A DNA stretch of 18,393 nucleotides from an uncultured Ruminococcus sp. (GCA_937901485.1 CALGTT010000462.1:1-18393), one strand, 5' to 3'. Shown: positions 1 to 7,856, numbered from the stretch's first letter. Notes: generated by a model from the letters alone, not told the origin. Program-made: numbers and translations.

Positions 1-49
1 GCTGCGCCCCCGAGTCCCGCTTTTTCTATTGCAGTTCCGGGAATTGATA

Positions 50-1522
50 TTATAAAATAAAGCAGATCAACCCGCTGCAGCCCTCGTTGATGACGCGTTC
101 GAGTGTTTCCTGCAATTTCATCCGCGCTTCGGCAGGCATTTTGAACAGCTTGTTGTGCAGTCCCTCGTTGACCAGCTCGTGGAGGGATTTGCCGAAGATA
201 TTGGACTCCCAGATCTTTGTGGGATCTTCCTCGAAGCCCTGCAAAAGGTACATCACCAGCTCCTCGCTCTGCTTTTCCGTGCCGACAATGGGGCTGACCG
301 TGGTGTTGATGCCCGCCTTCATCATGTGGATCGACGGCGCGGATGCTTTCAGGCGCAGACCGTATTTTCCGCCCTGCCGGATGATCTCCGGTTCTTCCAG
401 ATGCAGCTCCTCCATCTCCGGCATGACAATGCCGTAGCCGGTCGCCTCCACCTCGCGCAGTGCAGGTTCGAGCCGCGCATAGGCTTTTCTCACCGCCGTC
501 AGCTCCTTGAGCGTGGCAAGCAGCTCGCCCTCGTCGGCAATGTCCAGCCCCGTCGATTCGCTGAGAATGCGGAAGAACAGACTGCCGTCAAGCGTGACGC
601 TGATCGTTACCGTGCCCGTGCCGAGGTCGATCCCGCTTGCCTGTGCGCTGAGGATATGCGGGCACTGACAGATGGGCTTTGCAAGCTCTGCGGCATCCTG
701 TACCGTTGCAAGCTCTGCGGCGGCTTCACGGATGACCGAGAACACCTCCTGCTTGACCGGATGCCCCTTTTCCAGCATCGAGATCCACGCCGGCATTGCA
801 AAATTCACCTCGCGGATGGGGAATGCATATAATAAAGCAGTGAGGATGCTGCGGATATCCTCCTCCGTCAGCTGTGTACAGCTCACAGGCAGTACGGCAG
901 TGCCATAGCTCGCCTGCATCTCCCTTGCCAGTGCCCTTGCCTCCTCCGTGTCCGGATCGACACAGTTGAGCAGTACGACAAAGGGCTTGCCCAGTGCCTG
1001 TAATTCCGAAATCACGCGCTCCTCACATTCGGCGTATTCCTCGCGCGGAATATCCGAAATACTGCCGTCGGTCGTGACCACAAGACCGATGGTCGCGTGC
1101 TCGTTGATGACCTTCTGTGTGCCGATCTCCGCCGCCATGTTGAACGGGATCTCCTCGTCGAACCACGGTGTCATGACCATGCGGGGCATTTCGTTTTCGA
1201 TGTAGCCCAATGCGCTTGGTACGATGTAGCCCACACAGTCGATCATCCGCGCACGGAACTGTGCGCCGCCCTCCAGATGGACGGGAACGGCTTCTTCGGG
1301 GATGAATTTCGGCTCGGTGGTCATGATCGTCCTGCCGGCAGCGGACTGGGGCAATTCGTCCACGGCACGTTCTTTTTTGTAGCCGCTTTCAATGTTGGGG
1401 ATGACGAGCGTTTCCATAAAACGCTTGATGAGCGTGGATTTTCCGGTGCGGACCGGACCGACCACGCCGATGTAGATATCACCGCCCGTGCGCCGGGCAA
1501 TGTCGCTGTAGATGTCTTTCAT
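50..1522 (-). CDS. spoIVA: Stage IV sporulation protein A (spore coat basement ATPase)
   Basis: The 490-residue product matches SpoIVA in length (about 492 in Bacillus subtilis) and motifs. Known role: a mother-cell ATPase that polymerises on the forespore surface and anchors the coat and cortex assembly machinery. Seen here: a Walker A loop GPVRTGKST at residues 22-30; the sensor-threonine stretch TIMTTEPKF near 65-73, where B. subtilis SpoIVA has its key threonines; a Walker B-like aspartate in RMIDCVGY near 95; and a hydrophobic C-terminus ending CSGLICFIL, typical of the membrane-targeting end of the family. The ATG at 1522 follows an AGGAGG site about 6 nt upstream. It lies 30 nt after the SipL-like gene, so both are probably on one transcript. 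No terminator is visible in the 49 bases after the stop. Identification is firm; forespore-specific control is expected from the family, but no sigma-E promoter was identified. Confidence 0.97.
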   Translation of the reverse strand: MKDIYSDIARRTGGDIYIGVVGPVRTGKSTLIKRFMETLVIPNIESGYKKERAVDELPQSAAGRTIMTTEPKFIPEEAVPVHLEGGAQFRARMIDCVGYIVPSALGYIENEMPRMVMTPWFDEEIPFNMAAEIGTQKVINEHATIGLVVTTDGSISDIPREEYAECEERVISELQALGKPFVVLLNCVDPDTEEARALAREMQASYGTAVLPVSCTQLTEEDIRSILTALLYAFPIREVNFAMPAWISMLEKGHPVKQEVFSVIREAAAELATVQDAAELAKPICQCPHILSAQASGIDLGTGTVTISVTLDGSLFFRILSESTGLDIADEGELLATLKELTAVRKAYARLEPALREVEATGYGIVMPEMEELHLEEPEIIRQGGKYGLRLKASAPSIHMMKAGINTTVSPIVGTEKQSEELVMYLLQGFEEDPTKIWESNIFGKSLHELVNEGLHNKLFKMPAEARMKLQETLERVINEGCSGLICFIL

Positions 1523-1552
1523 GTGTTCCTCCTATCAAGGGCGCAGTCAGGC

Positions 1553-3103
1553 TTATTGATGTACGATCGGGATCAGCAGCATTCCGTTTTCTGTGAGTGT
1601 TTCCTCCGTCAGCTCATTTTCCTCCATGATCGCGGCGGCACTTGTATGACAGCGGCGTGCAATGTCCCAGATCTCCTCGCCAGCCCTGCCGAAATAGAGC
1701 TTGAGCGCGTAGTCGCGCGGATGGGATGCGCCCTCATCCACCTCAAAATCCGTCAGCACCGCAATGCTGCTGTTCCGGCAGATGCTGCCCTCCAGACGAA
1801 GCTCCGCTTTCAGGGAGACTTCCGACTGTTCAGAGAGCGTGTAGGCACAGCTTTCCGCCGCCGCATATGCCTGTACCGTGTCATGCTCCCCCAAGTCCTG
1901 CACGGCAAAATGATGCTCGAAGGATTCCTCCTTTTCAAGAAGCCGCGGCATTCCGCCCGCTTCACGGATCAGTGCGAAGCAGCAGAGCATTCCCGTGAGC
2001 TGTACTTCTCCGGCATCTCTGTCGCACTGTGCCGTGAGGTTCTTTACCTCGCACCATGCATCATACACGCAGTCCGGCGCACCGTCCGTGCAGGGGAGCT
2101 TGGCAGTGCAGACATGCAGCTCGGAAAAATCCTCGCACATGCCGCCCGGAGAGAGCATTGCCGTTGTGCAGCGGCTCGGATGCTCAGTGGAAAAAGCATC
2201 GCAGACAAGGGATTCCGATGCCATGCGCAGTGCCGTGCAGGAAAGCCGGAGCTGCGCTTCACAGCGAAGCACGCGGACATCACCGCTGGCATCCGTGACC
2301 GGTTTGATCTCACAGACTGCGACCGTTGTGCGGACGCTGCACCGGTCGCTTTCCTCCATGCCCTCCAGCTCCACAAGCTGGCTGTAGGGGATGGAGAATG
2401 ACATCGGTTCCAGACAGCCGTCCCCGTCCTTCTCGCAGGCATAGAGCAGATGGATCTGCAAACTGCCCTGTGCAAGGAGCTTTCCCGATACGATCTTATG
2501 GGACTCCTCCGTCGGACGCGCCTCACAGCGGACAATGTGCAGAGCAGGGGGCTTTGCCGCGCCAAGCTCCAGCTCTTCCGAGAGGAACAGCTCCCTGACC
2601 GTGTGCAGCTGCTTTGCCGGATACTGCACGGGCACACGGCGCAGCTGAATGCTTTTGCCCGAAATATCGCAGATCGCCTCCTGCTGCCGCTGTGCATGGG
2701 TGCGGATGCGCACAGTCACAGCACCGCGCACATCCAGCCGCCTGCGGCTGACTGCACGGCAGTTGACATAATCCGTCACAGGGCAAAGTTCCGCCGTGAT
2801 GTCCTCGCCGGACATGCCCAGATCTGCGGTTCTGCTGAAATGGAGCGTCTGCGTTACGCATTGCAGAATGTGGCTGTCCTCACTGCAATAGAGGATGCGT
2901 ACATCCGCACGCAGCTCATAGGAAAGCCTGCCCCCGATGATGCTCTCACCGGTAATGGCGGGCGTTACAATGCATTTGACAAGCTTGCAGACATCGGGAT
3001 AGTAATCCGGCAGGACATAATCCAGCTCCACGCTCTGCTCCTGCATCAGACTTCCCGACGGCTCGACAGCGGCGATCACCGCGCGGTTCATTTTCAGTTC
3101 CAT
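1553..3103 (-). CDS. sipL: SipL-like spore morphogenesis protein (SPOCS/DUF3794 repeats + LysM)
   Basis: The 516-residue product has an N-terminal DUF3794/SPOCS-type segment (ELDYVLPDYYPDVCKLVKC, residues about 25-45 onward), further SPOCS-like segments through about residue 440, and a C-terminal LysM-like domain at about 463-513 (YALKLYFGRAGEEIWDIARR). This is the architecture of Clostridioides difficile SipL, which binds SpoIVA through its LysM domain and is needed for coat localisation. The frame is open back to 3586, but that extension lies opposite the symporter coding region. The ATG at 3103 (MELKMNRA) is preceded by a clear AAGGAGG and matches the family N-terminus. spoIVA follows 30 nt downstream. 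The 71-nt gap to the upstream symporter has a small hairpin (CGAAGC/GCTTCG) but no T-tract on this strand. Cysteine content is high. Function is inferred from architecture and neighbour. Confidence 0.9.
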   Translation of the reverse strand: MELKMNRAVIAAVEPSGSLMQEQSVELDYVLPDYYPDVCKLVKCIVTPAITGESIIGGRLSYELRADVRILYCSEDSHILQCVTQTLHFSRTADLGMSGEDITAELCPVTDYVNCRAVSRRRLDVRGAVTVRIRTHAQRQQEAICDISGKSIQLRRVPVQYPAKQLHTVRELFLSEELELGAAKPPALHIVRCEARPTEESHKIVSGKLLAQGSLQIHLLYACEKDGDGCLEPMSFSIPYSQLVELEGMEESDRCSVRTTVAVCEIKPVTDASGDVRVLRCEAQLRLSCTALRMASESLVCDAFSTEHPSRCTTAMLSPGGMCEDFSELHVCTAKLPCTDGAPDCVYDAWCEVKNLTAQCDRDAGEVQLTGMLCCFALIREAGGMPRLLEKEESFEHHFAVQDLGEHDTVQAYAAAESCAYTLSEQSEVSLKAELRLEGSICRNSSIAVLTDFEVDEGASHPRDYALKLYFGRAGEEIWDIARRCHTSAAAIMEENELTEETLTENGMLLIPIVHQ

Positions 3104-3174
3104 AGATAACCTCCTTGTTTTGTCCGAAGCCGGAAGCTTCGCTTTTGGTAGAGTATATGCGCACGCGCACTGCT

Positions 3175-4437
3175 TCATGCCTCCTTTTTGCGCACCGCCT
3201 GCGGATACAGAACAAGCAGTGCCGGCAGATTGCAGTATGCCATGCCCGCGTTTGCGATATCGGCAAGCGTCCAGACGACCTCCAGCTCCATGACTGCGCC
3301 GAGAAATGCCGCAAAGCAGAACAAAAGCCGGAAGGCTTTCACATATCTGCCGCCCGTCAGATAGGAAAACGCCGTGCCGCCGCAGTAGCCCCAGCCGATG
3401 AGCGTGCACAGCGCAAACAGGGCGATCACCGGCGGCAGGAAGTAATCCGCCGCCCTGCCCATACCGCACCGGAATGCCTCCAGCACCAGTGCACCGCCGT
3501 CCGCGCCCGAATCGAGCACGCCCGTGCAGAGTACGGCAAGTGCCGTGACCGTACAGCAGAGAAAGGTGTCCAGAAACACCTCGCACATGCCGTAAACGCC
3601 GAGCTGTTCGGGCGTGCCGTCCGCGTCGCCGTGCAGGACACTGCTGCTGCCCAGTCCCGCTTCATTCGAAAAGACACCGCGCCGGATGCCGACCGACACC
3701 GCCGCGCCGCTGATGCCGCCGCCGACCTCCGAAAGTCCGAAGGCATCGCGGAAAATCGCGGAAAACGCCGTTCCCAGATGTTCACGGTGCGAAACGATCA
3801 CCCAGAGCGCGGCAAGCAGGTAGACCGCCGAAAGCAGGGGGATCACTGCCTGTGTGAACTGCCCGATGCGTTTTGTGCCGCCAAGGAGCACGGCGGCTGC
3901 CAGTCCTGCGGCAAGGATGCCGGAGAGGGCTTCGGGCATGGCAAAGGCAGCGTGAAGTGTCTGGGACATGGTGTTGGTCTGCGTCATATTGCCCATGCCG
4001 AAGCTTGCCAGTACACAGCAGAGCGCGAATGCCGCGGCAAGCGTCGGACTGCCCGTGCGCAGATACGCCATTGCACCGCAGATGCCGCGTGTGCGGCAGC
4101 GGCAGCCGAGGAGGTTTTCTGCGTAGATCAGAGCCATGCCGACCAGTGCCGCCGCCCACATCCAGAATACTGCCCCCGCGCCGCCAAGCGTCAGGGCAGT
4201 TGCAACGCCTGCGATGTTGCCCGTGCCCATTGCCGCCGCAAGGGAGGCAGTACATGCCTGAAACGCGGACATACCGTGCTTTTTTTCGGATGTTTCCGGC
4301 TTCTGAAACAGCAGACGGACGCTCCGGAAGGCACTGCATCTTCCGGCAAACAGGCAGAACACCCCCGTTCCGAGCAGCAGGAGCAGCAGACCATTGCCCC
4401 AGAGCAGGTCACGCAGGCAGGTAAGGATTTCCAGCAT
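3175..4437 (-). CDS. Sodium (cation):alanine/glycine symporter, AGCS family
   Basis: A 420-residue polytopic membrane protein of the AGCS (SLC-like alanine/glycine:cation symporter) family, which imports small neutral amino acids with Na+ or H+. The diagnostic AGCS stretch is visible near residues 50-105: FQACTASLAAAMGTGNIAG, then GGAGAVFWMWAAALVGMALIYAEN. Later family features include NMTQTNTMSQ and the GIRRGVFSNEAGLGSS segment. The frame is open to 4545, but the ATG at 4437 (MLEILTCLRDLLWGNG) gives the usual family start and has a GGGGA-type ribosome site 8 nt upstream, so I use it. The length is slightly below the typical 440-480. A divergent promoter (4488-4516) fits this gene. It is followed after 71 nt by the sipL-spoIVA pair and might read into them. 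Substrate is not resolved; alanine or glycine is the family default. Confidence 0.92.
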   Translation of the reverse strand: MLEILTCLRDLLWGNGLLLLLLGTGVFCLFAGRCSAFRSVRLLFQKPETSEKKHGMSAFQACTASLAAAMGTGNIAGVATALTLGGAGAVFWMWAAALVGMALIYAENLLGCRCRTRGICGAMAYLRTGSPTLAAAFALCCVLASFGMGNMTQTNTMSQTLHAAFAMPEALSGILAAGLAAAVLLGGTKRIGQFTQAVIPLLSAVYLLAALWVIVSHREHLGTAFSAIFRDAFGLSEVGGGISGAAVSVGIRRGVFSNEAGLGSSSVLHGDADGTPEQLGVYGMCEVFLDTFLCCTVTALAVLCTGVLDSGADGGALVLEAFRCGMGRAADYFLPPVIALFALCTLIGWGYCGGTAFSYLTGGRYVKAFRLLFCFAAFLGAVMELEVVWTLADIANAGMAYCNLPALLVLYPQAVRKKEA

Positions 4438-4487
4438 CTCATGATTCCCCTTTCTTTTGTAGAACGCTGCATTTTTCACCGTGTTGC

Positions 4488-4516
4488 TGTATAATATATG
4501 TAGGTACGACTGCCAA
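4488..4516 (-). promoter_or_regulatory. Sigma-A promoter for the AGCS symporter (minus strand)
   Basis: Read on the minus strand, TTGGCA (plus 4511-4516) and TATACA (plus 4488-4493) are separated by exactly 17 nt. This sits about 50 nt upstream of the symporter ATG. The plus strand also has TATAAT at 4490-4495 on nearly the same bases, which could serve the divergent ydbS-like gene. I see no good plus-strand -35 at 17 nt (it would be ctgcat), so the plus-strand promoter is uncertain. Confidence 0.6.
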
Positions 4517-4537
4517 AAATGACAAGGAGGATGCCCC

Positions 4538-4984
4538 ATGACCACTTACCGCGCAGATCCCGATGCCGCACATGTCCTGCAAATCCTGTTCCTGCTCATT
4601 GCAGGTGTGCTCTGCCTTGCCGCATGGATTTTTCTGCGCCGCTTTCCTGCCGCGCTGATCTGCGTCTGTGCTGCGGTTCTCTTTGCCGCTGTGCTGTCCG
4701 GCGGTGTCCTGCTTCCGCTTGCCCTGCGCCGCATCCGCTGTATCGTGACAAATGGACAAATCACCGTAAAATCGGGTATTTTCCTGCGCCGTGAACAGTC
4801 CCTCAGCATCCGCACCATCCAGTTTGTACAGGTCATCCACTGCCCATTCTCCGGCAAGGGAGGACTGCATTTCATTATCCTGCACCTGTGCGGCGGCAGA
4901 ATGCTCCTCCCGTTTCTCGGACAGGAGGACTGCACGCAGATCACGGAATTTCTGCGGCATAAGGGGGTATACCATGCACCGTGA
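4538..4984 (+). CDS. ydbS: bPH2-domain membrane protein, YdbS-like
   Basis: A 148-residue protein with two hydrophobic helices at about residues 13-34 and 38-62, followed by a bacterial PH-like (bPH2, DUF304) domain at about 67-142 (IRCIVTNGQITVKSGIFLRR, then the IRTIQFVQV segment). Size and layout match YdbS of B. subtilis (about 159 residues), which is encoded next to YdbT. In B. subtilis that pair is in the SigW envelope-stress regulon and has been linked to bacteriocin resistance; whether this holds here is inference. The start has AAGGAGG 7 nt upstream of the ATG. The 3' end overlaps the next gene by 11 nt, indicating translational coupling. The molecular activity of the family is not established. 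Confidence 0.85.
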   Translation: MTTYRADPDAAHVLQILFLLIAGVLCLAAWIFLRRFPAALICVCAAVLFAAVLSGGVLLPLALRRIRCIVTNGQITVKSGIFLRREQSLSIRTIQFVQVIHCPFSGKGGLHFIILHLCGGRMLLPFLGQEDCTQITEFLRHKGVYHAP

Positions 4985-5489
4985 GCATCCGCTGCGCATC
5001 ATCCGCTACAGCATCAAAAATATCTGGCTGCTGACATTTCCGGTGCTGCGCAGTGCCCTGACGCTCCACGCATCGCCCGAAGTACTTGCAGGCTGGCTGC
5101 GCGGCGCGTGGTTTGACATCCTCACCCTGCTGTGCATCCTCGGTTTCGGTTGGATGCAGTGGCACTGCCGCCGCTTTTCCATCCGCCGCAATGCCGTCTG
5201 TGTGCAGGAGGGCGTGATCTTCCGCCGGATCCGCTGCTTTCCGATTGAACGGCTCTCCGTGCTGACACTCGAATATCCCTTCTGGCTCAAGCCGTTCGGG
5301 GGCATGTATGTCTGCGCCGATACCAATGCCGGCAGTTCCCGCGGGCATGACCTGCGCCTGCTGATCCGCCGCGCGGATGCGGAGCTGTTCCTCAATGGCA
5401 AAAGCCTCGGCAAAGAGGTTATTGATCTTAACAAAAATGCGGCGGGAGAACCAAGGTGCACCCCATGCGCATCGTGCTCTTTTCGCTGA
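4974..5489 (+). CDS. ydbT: YdbT-like bPH2 protein, N-terminal part (split frame)
   Basis: A 171-residue frame whose ATG lies inside the end of the ydbS-like gene. It has an N-terminal hydrophobic region (about 15-63) and one bPH2 domain at about 66-141 (RRFSIRRNAVCVQEGVIFRR, then the YPFWLKPFGG turn typical of YdbT). After residue about 155 the frame turns into an arginine/cysteine-rich tail (GEPRCTPCASCSFR) that does not look like YdbT. Full YdbT proteins have three bPH2 domains in about 490 residues. The next frame supplies the other two, and one extra base in the run of five A at 5433-5437 would join them into a single 484-residue protein. So this is either a frameshifted gene, a sequencing or assembly error, a slippage site, or a true two-subunit split. 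The bPH2 assignment is firm; its status as a separate gene is not. Confidence 0.6.
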   Translation: MHREHPLRIIRYSIKNIWLLTFPVLRSALTLHASPEVLAGWLRGAWFDILTLLCILGFGWMQWHCRRFSIRRNAVCVQEGVIFRRIRCFPIERLSVLTLEYPFWLKPFGGMYVCADTNAGSSRGHDLRLLIRRADAELFLNGKSLGKEVIDLNKNAAGEPRCTPCASCSFR

Positions 5490-6427
5490 TCTTCTCCAGC
5501 AGCCTGTCCGGTGCGCTGTATATGGCGGCATTCTGGTTTCAGGGGGGCAGGATCGCACGCGACCTGATCGCGGAATTTGGGCTGGCAGAGCGGTTCGATG
5601 CCGTTTCCCATGAAGCCGCGCGTCAGCTTTCGGGCATCCCTCCGGCGGCGGTCAGTGTGGGGATCTTCATCCTGTCAATGTGGCTGCTCTCCTTTGTGAA
5701 CAATCTCCTGCGCTATGGAAAATTCACCATGCAGACCGACCACTGCCTGTTGTTTGTGCGCAGCGGCATCCTGACCGGACGCAGCTTCTGGCTTCGGACT
5801 GACAAGATCAATTTTCTGGACATCCGCCAGAATCTCCTGATGAAGCTCAGCCGCGTCTTTTCGCTTGCGGTAAACTGTGCGGGCTATGGCAGCCAGCGCG
5901 GAACGATCCCCGTGTGCCTGCCCATCCTGACACAGCGCGAGATCCGCAGTACCCTGCCCCTGCTGTTCACCGGTGCTGCACTCCAGCCCAACCGCATCCG
6001 CGTGCCGCGCACGGCATGGTGGGGCTATGTCTGGGCACCCGTCATGGGATTGATCGCCGTATTGCCGGCGGCATATATTCCGGGGCTTTTGTTTCCGCAG
6101 CTGCGCGGCATCATCGGCTTTCTGCGCCTGATGCTCGTGATCCCCATCGTCTGGAAGCTCCTCATACAGATCGCCGCGCTCCTGACAAGCGGCGTTACCA
6201 TCGCGGATTCCCGTATCTGCCTGCGGTATTGCAGGGGCTTTACGTTTCATACCATCATCGCGCGTACCGACCATATCGTCAGCGTTTCCCTCACACAGTA
6301 CCCGTGGCAGCGGTGGTTCGGCAAATGCAATGCCGTGTTCTGCTTCCGTGCCGAGGGCGGACGCAGATGCGTGCTCAGGAATGTGGAAATGCAGAAGCTG
6401 CGCGAGCTGCTTGGCGAGATTGACTGA
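5456..6427 (+). CDS. ydbT: YdbT-like bPH2 protein, C-terminal part (split frame)
   Basis: A 323-residue frame overlapping the previous one by 34 nt in another register. It contains a hydrophobic helix at about 5-26, a second at about 62-84, a bPH2 domain at about 86-172 (YGKFTMQTDHCLLFVRSGIL), two further helices at about 188-212 and 218-247, and a last bPH2 domain at about 248-320. This is the second and third repeat of a YdbT protein, with the usual TM-TM-bPH2 order. An in-frame stop at 5429-5431 bars an earlier start. The GTG at 5456 has GGAG 7 nt upstream. The ATG at 5465 with AAGG 8 nt upstream is an alternative. The clean reading frame shows no decay, so the break is recent, artificial or functional. 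Likely an inner-membrane envelope-stress protein; the biochemical role of the family is unknown. Confidence 0.65.
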   Translation: MHPMRIVLFSLIFSSSLSGALYMAAFWFQGGRIARDLIAEFGLAERFDAVSHEAARQLSGIPPAAVSVGIFILSMWLLSFVNNLLRYGKFTMQTDHCLLFVRSGILTGRSFWLRTDKINFLDIRQNLLMKLSRVFSLAVNCAGYGSQRGTIPVCLPILTQREIRSTLPLLFTGAALQPNRIRVPRTAWWGYVWAPVMGLIAVLPAAYIPGLLFPQLRGIIGFLRLMLVIPIVWKLLIQIAALLTSGVTIADSRICLRYCRGFTFHTIIARTDHIVSVSLTQYPWQRWFGKCNAVFCFRAEGGRRCVLRNVEMQKLRELLGEID

Positions 6428-6491
6428 GCTTGCAATTTGCACAAATTTTCGATGGATGTTTTATGCAAAACACCAAAAATATAACAGCCTA

Positions 6492-6520
6492 TGGAAATCA
6501 GAAAGAGAATGTGCTATAAT
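6492..6520 (+). promoter_or_regulatory. Extended -10 sigma-A promoter for the small peptide / ilvE unit
   Basis: TGGAAA (6492-6497, four of six to consensus) and a perfect TATAAT (6515-6520) are 17 nt apart, with TG at 6512-6513 forming an extended -10. The leader of about 78 nt carries an inverted repeat AGCGGC (6531-6536) / GCCGCT (6560-6565) with the palindrome TTCCGGAA inside the loop. I see no T-box features and no terminator in the leader. The 64 nt before the promoter, after the ydbT-like stop, hold nothing I can identify. Confidence 0.75.
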
Positions 6521-6605
6521 AAAGGAATAAAGCGGCAGCAGGGGCATAAGTTCCGGAAAGCCGCTGAGATAAGAAAATTCCGTAATGATGCAGGAGGTAA
6601 CAAAG

Positions 6606-6728
6606 ATGAAAGATTGCATGAAGCTGCTGTGTACGCTGACCATACTTTTCGGTGCGCTGTATCTGGTACTCAAGCTTGCCGATCGCTTTTGCGGAAAACT
6701 GAAACGGTCCTATACGACCATTGATTAA
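6606..6728 (+). CDS. 40-residue single-pass membrane peptide upstream of ilvE
   Basis: A short gene with a textbook AGGAGG 8 nt before its ATG. The product begins MKDCMKLLCTLTILFGALY and ends KLKRSYTTID. Residues about 7-24 form one hydrophobic helix (LLCTLTILFGALYLVLKL), followed by a basic stretch (K, R, K, K, R), so the C-terminus would be cytoplasmic by the positive-inside rule. It sits directly behind a strong promoter and ends 19 nt before the aminotransferase start, so the two are almost certainly co-transcribed. I do not recognise a family. Leucine is frequent (9 of 40), which might suggest a leader peptide sensing branched-chain amino acids. However, no terminator or antiterminator hairpin lies between it and ilvE, so a genuine small membrane protein is more likely. 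It is real as a translated frame on the evidence of ribosome site and spacing. Confidence 0.7.
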   Translation: MKDCMKLLCTLTILFGALYLVLKLADRFCGKLKRSYTTID

Positions 6729-6747
6729 CGGCAAAGGAGTCTTGAAA

Positions 6748-7815
6748 ATGGAAATCAAATTTGAAAAGGCTGCGACTTTGAAAGAAAAGCCGGCAGATGA
6801 AAGCAAGCTCGGTTTTGGTAAGATCTTTACCGATTACATGCTGGTAATGCCCTATGACGCAGGTCAGGGCTGGCATGATCCGGTGATTAAGCCCTATGGC
6901 CCGATTTCTCTCTACCCGTCCGCAATGTGCCTGCATTACGGTCAGACCGTATTCGAGGGCATGAAGGCATACCGCACGGAAAGCGGCGACATCCAGCTGT
7001 TCCGTCCGGAGGAAAATTTCAAGCGTCTGAATGAGTCCAACCGCCGTCTGGTCATTCCGGAGATCGACGAGGATCTCTGCATGGAATGTCTGCAGGAGCT
7101 GCTGAAGGTGGAGAAGGACTGGGTTCCCCATTCCGAGGGCGCGTCCCTGTACATCAGACCGTATATTTTCACAGTTGATCCGTTCCTCGGCGTTCGTCCG
7201 GGCGATCACTATCTGTTCATCATCATCCTCTCCCCGTCCGGCGCATACTATGCAAGCGGTCTTGATCCGGTCAACATCTATGTTGAGACAAAGTATGTCC
7301 GCGCGGTAAGAGGCGGTATGGGCTATGTCAAGACCGGCGGCAACTACGCGGCATCCCTGATCGGTCAGGACGAGGCACACAAGCAGAATTATTCTCAGGT
7401 GCTGTGGCTTGACGGCGTGGAGCAGAAGTACATCGAGGAAGTCGGCGCGATGAATATTTTCTTCGTCATCGACGGCGAGGTGGTAACACCGCAGCTGCAA
7501 GGCTCGATCCTCCCCGGTATTACGAGAAAATCCGTCATCCAGCTCTGCCAGAGCTGGGGACTGAAGGTGTCCGAACGCCGCATCACCATTGAGGAAGTGG
7601 CAAAGGCATATGACGAGGGCAAGCTGCAGGAGGTATTCGGCACGGGTACGGCAGCAGTTATCTCTCCGGTTGGTCACCTCAAGTGGGGCGACAAGGTCAT
7701 GGAGATCGGCGGCAACAAGATCGGCGCGATCTCCCAGAAGATCTACGATACCATGACCGGCATCCAGTGGGGCAGACTGGAAGATCCGTTCGGCTGGATC
7801 GTTCCGGTGAAGTAA
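6748..7815 (+). CDS. ilvE: Branched-chain amino acid aminotransferase (class IV, BCAT)
   Basis: A 355-residue PLP enzyme that interconverts leucine, isoleucine and valine with their 2-oxo acids using 2-oxoglutarate/glutamate. The size and pattern are those of the longer eukaryote-like BCAT group. Seen: the substrate loop GQTVFEGMKAYR near residue 64-76; the PLP-lysine region YVKTGGNYAASLIGQDEAHK with Lys195 as the expected Schiff-base lysine; then QVLWLDG and IEEVGAMNIFF, where Glu and the phosphate-binding residues lie; and EVFGTGTAAVISPVG near the C-terminus. An in-frame upstream extension exists, but the ATG at 6748 has AAAGGAGT 7 nt ahead and fits the family start MEIKFEKA. It is the second gene after the 40-residue peptide and is closed by a strong terminator. 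Codon use is less GC-biased than in the ydbT-like genes, as expected for a well-expressed gene. Confidence 0.95.
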   Translation: MEIKFEKAATLKEKPADESKLGFGKIFTDYMLVMPYDAGQGWHDPVIKPYGPISLYPSAMCLHYGQTVFEGMKAYRTESGDIQLFRPEENFKRLNESNRRLVIPEIDEDLCMECLQELLKVEKDWVPHSEGASLYIRPYIFTVDPFLGVRPGDHYLFIIILSPSGAYYASGLDPVNIYVETKYVRAVRGGMGYVKTGGNYAASLIGQDEAHKQNYSQVLWLDGVEQKYIEEVGAMNIFFVIDGEVVTPQLQGSILPGITRKSVIQLCQSWGLKVSERRITIEEVAKAYDEGKLQEVFGTGTAAVISPVGHLKWGDKVMEIGGNKIGAISQKIYDTMTGIQWGRLEDPFGWIVPVK

Positions 7816-7824
7816 ATAGCCATT

Positions 7825-7856
7825 TTCCCCCGCATTTCCGATGCGGGGGAATTTTT
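7825..7856 (+). terminator. Rho-independent terminator after ilvE
   Basis: An 11-bp perfect stem, TTCCCCCGCAT (7825-7835) with ATGCGGGGGAA (7841-7851), has a 5-nt loop and is followed by TTTTT. It starts 9 nt after the ilvE stop codon. Confidence 0.93.

Noticed and set aside
1..49. Terminator or gene at the left edge after spoIVA
   Set aside because: No stem with T-tract and no coding signal can be made out in 49 bases.
3126..3143. Hairpin between the symporter and sipL as a terminator
   Set aside because: The 6-bp stem is not followed by a T-tract on the minus strand, so it is unlikely to stop read-through.
3104..3586. Upstream extension of the SipL-like frame (677 codons in all)
   Set aside because: It lies opposite in register to the symporter coding sequence, has no ribosome site and low-complexity content. 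The ATG at 3103 has AAGGAGG and the family N-terminus.
1097..4494. Long plus-strand frames (1097-2401, 3115-4494) facing the sporulation and symporter genes
   Set aside because: They are shadows of well-identified minus-strand genes in GC-rich sequence, with His/Arg/Cys-rich products and no ribosome sites.
5433..5438. Programmed -1 frameshift heptamer in the ydbT-like gene
   Set aside because: The bases read C AAA AAT, not a proper X XXY YYZ heptamer, and no clear downstream pseudoknot was found by eye. Simple slippage on five A remains possible and is kept in the finding.
6521..6605. T-box or other riboswitch before the ilvE unit
   Set aside because: The leader is under 90 nt and has no specifier-loop or T-box pattern and no terminator. 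Only a modest inverted repeat is seen.
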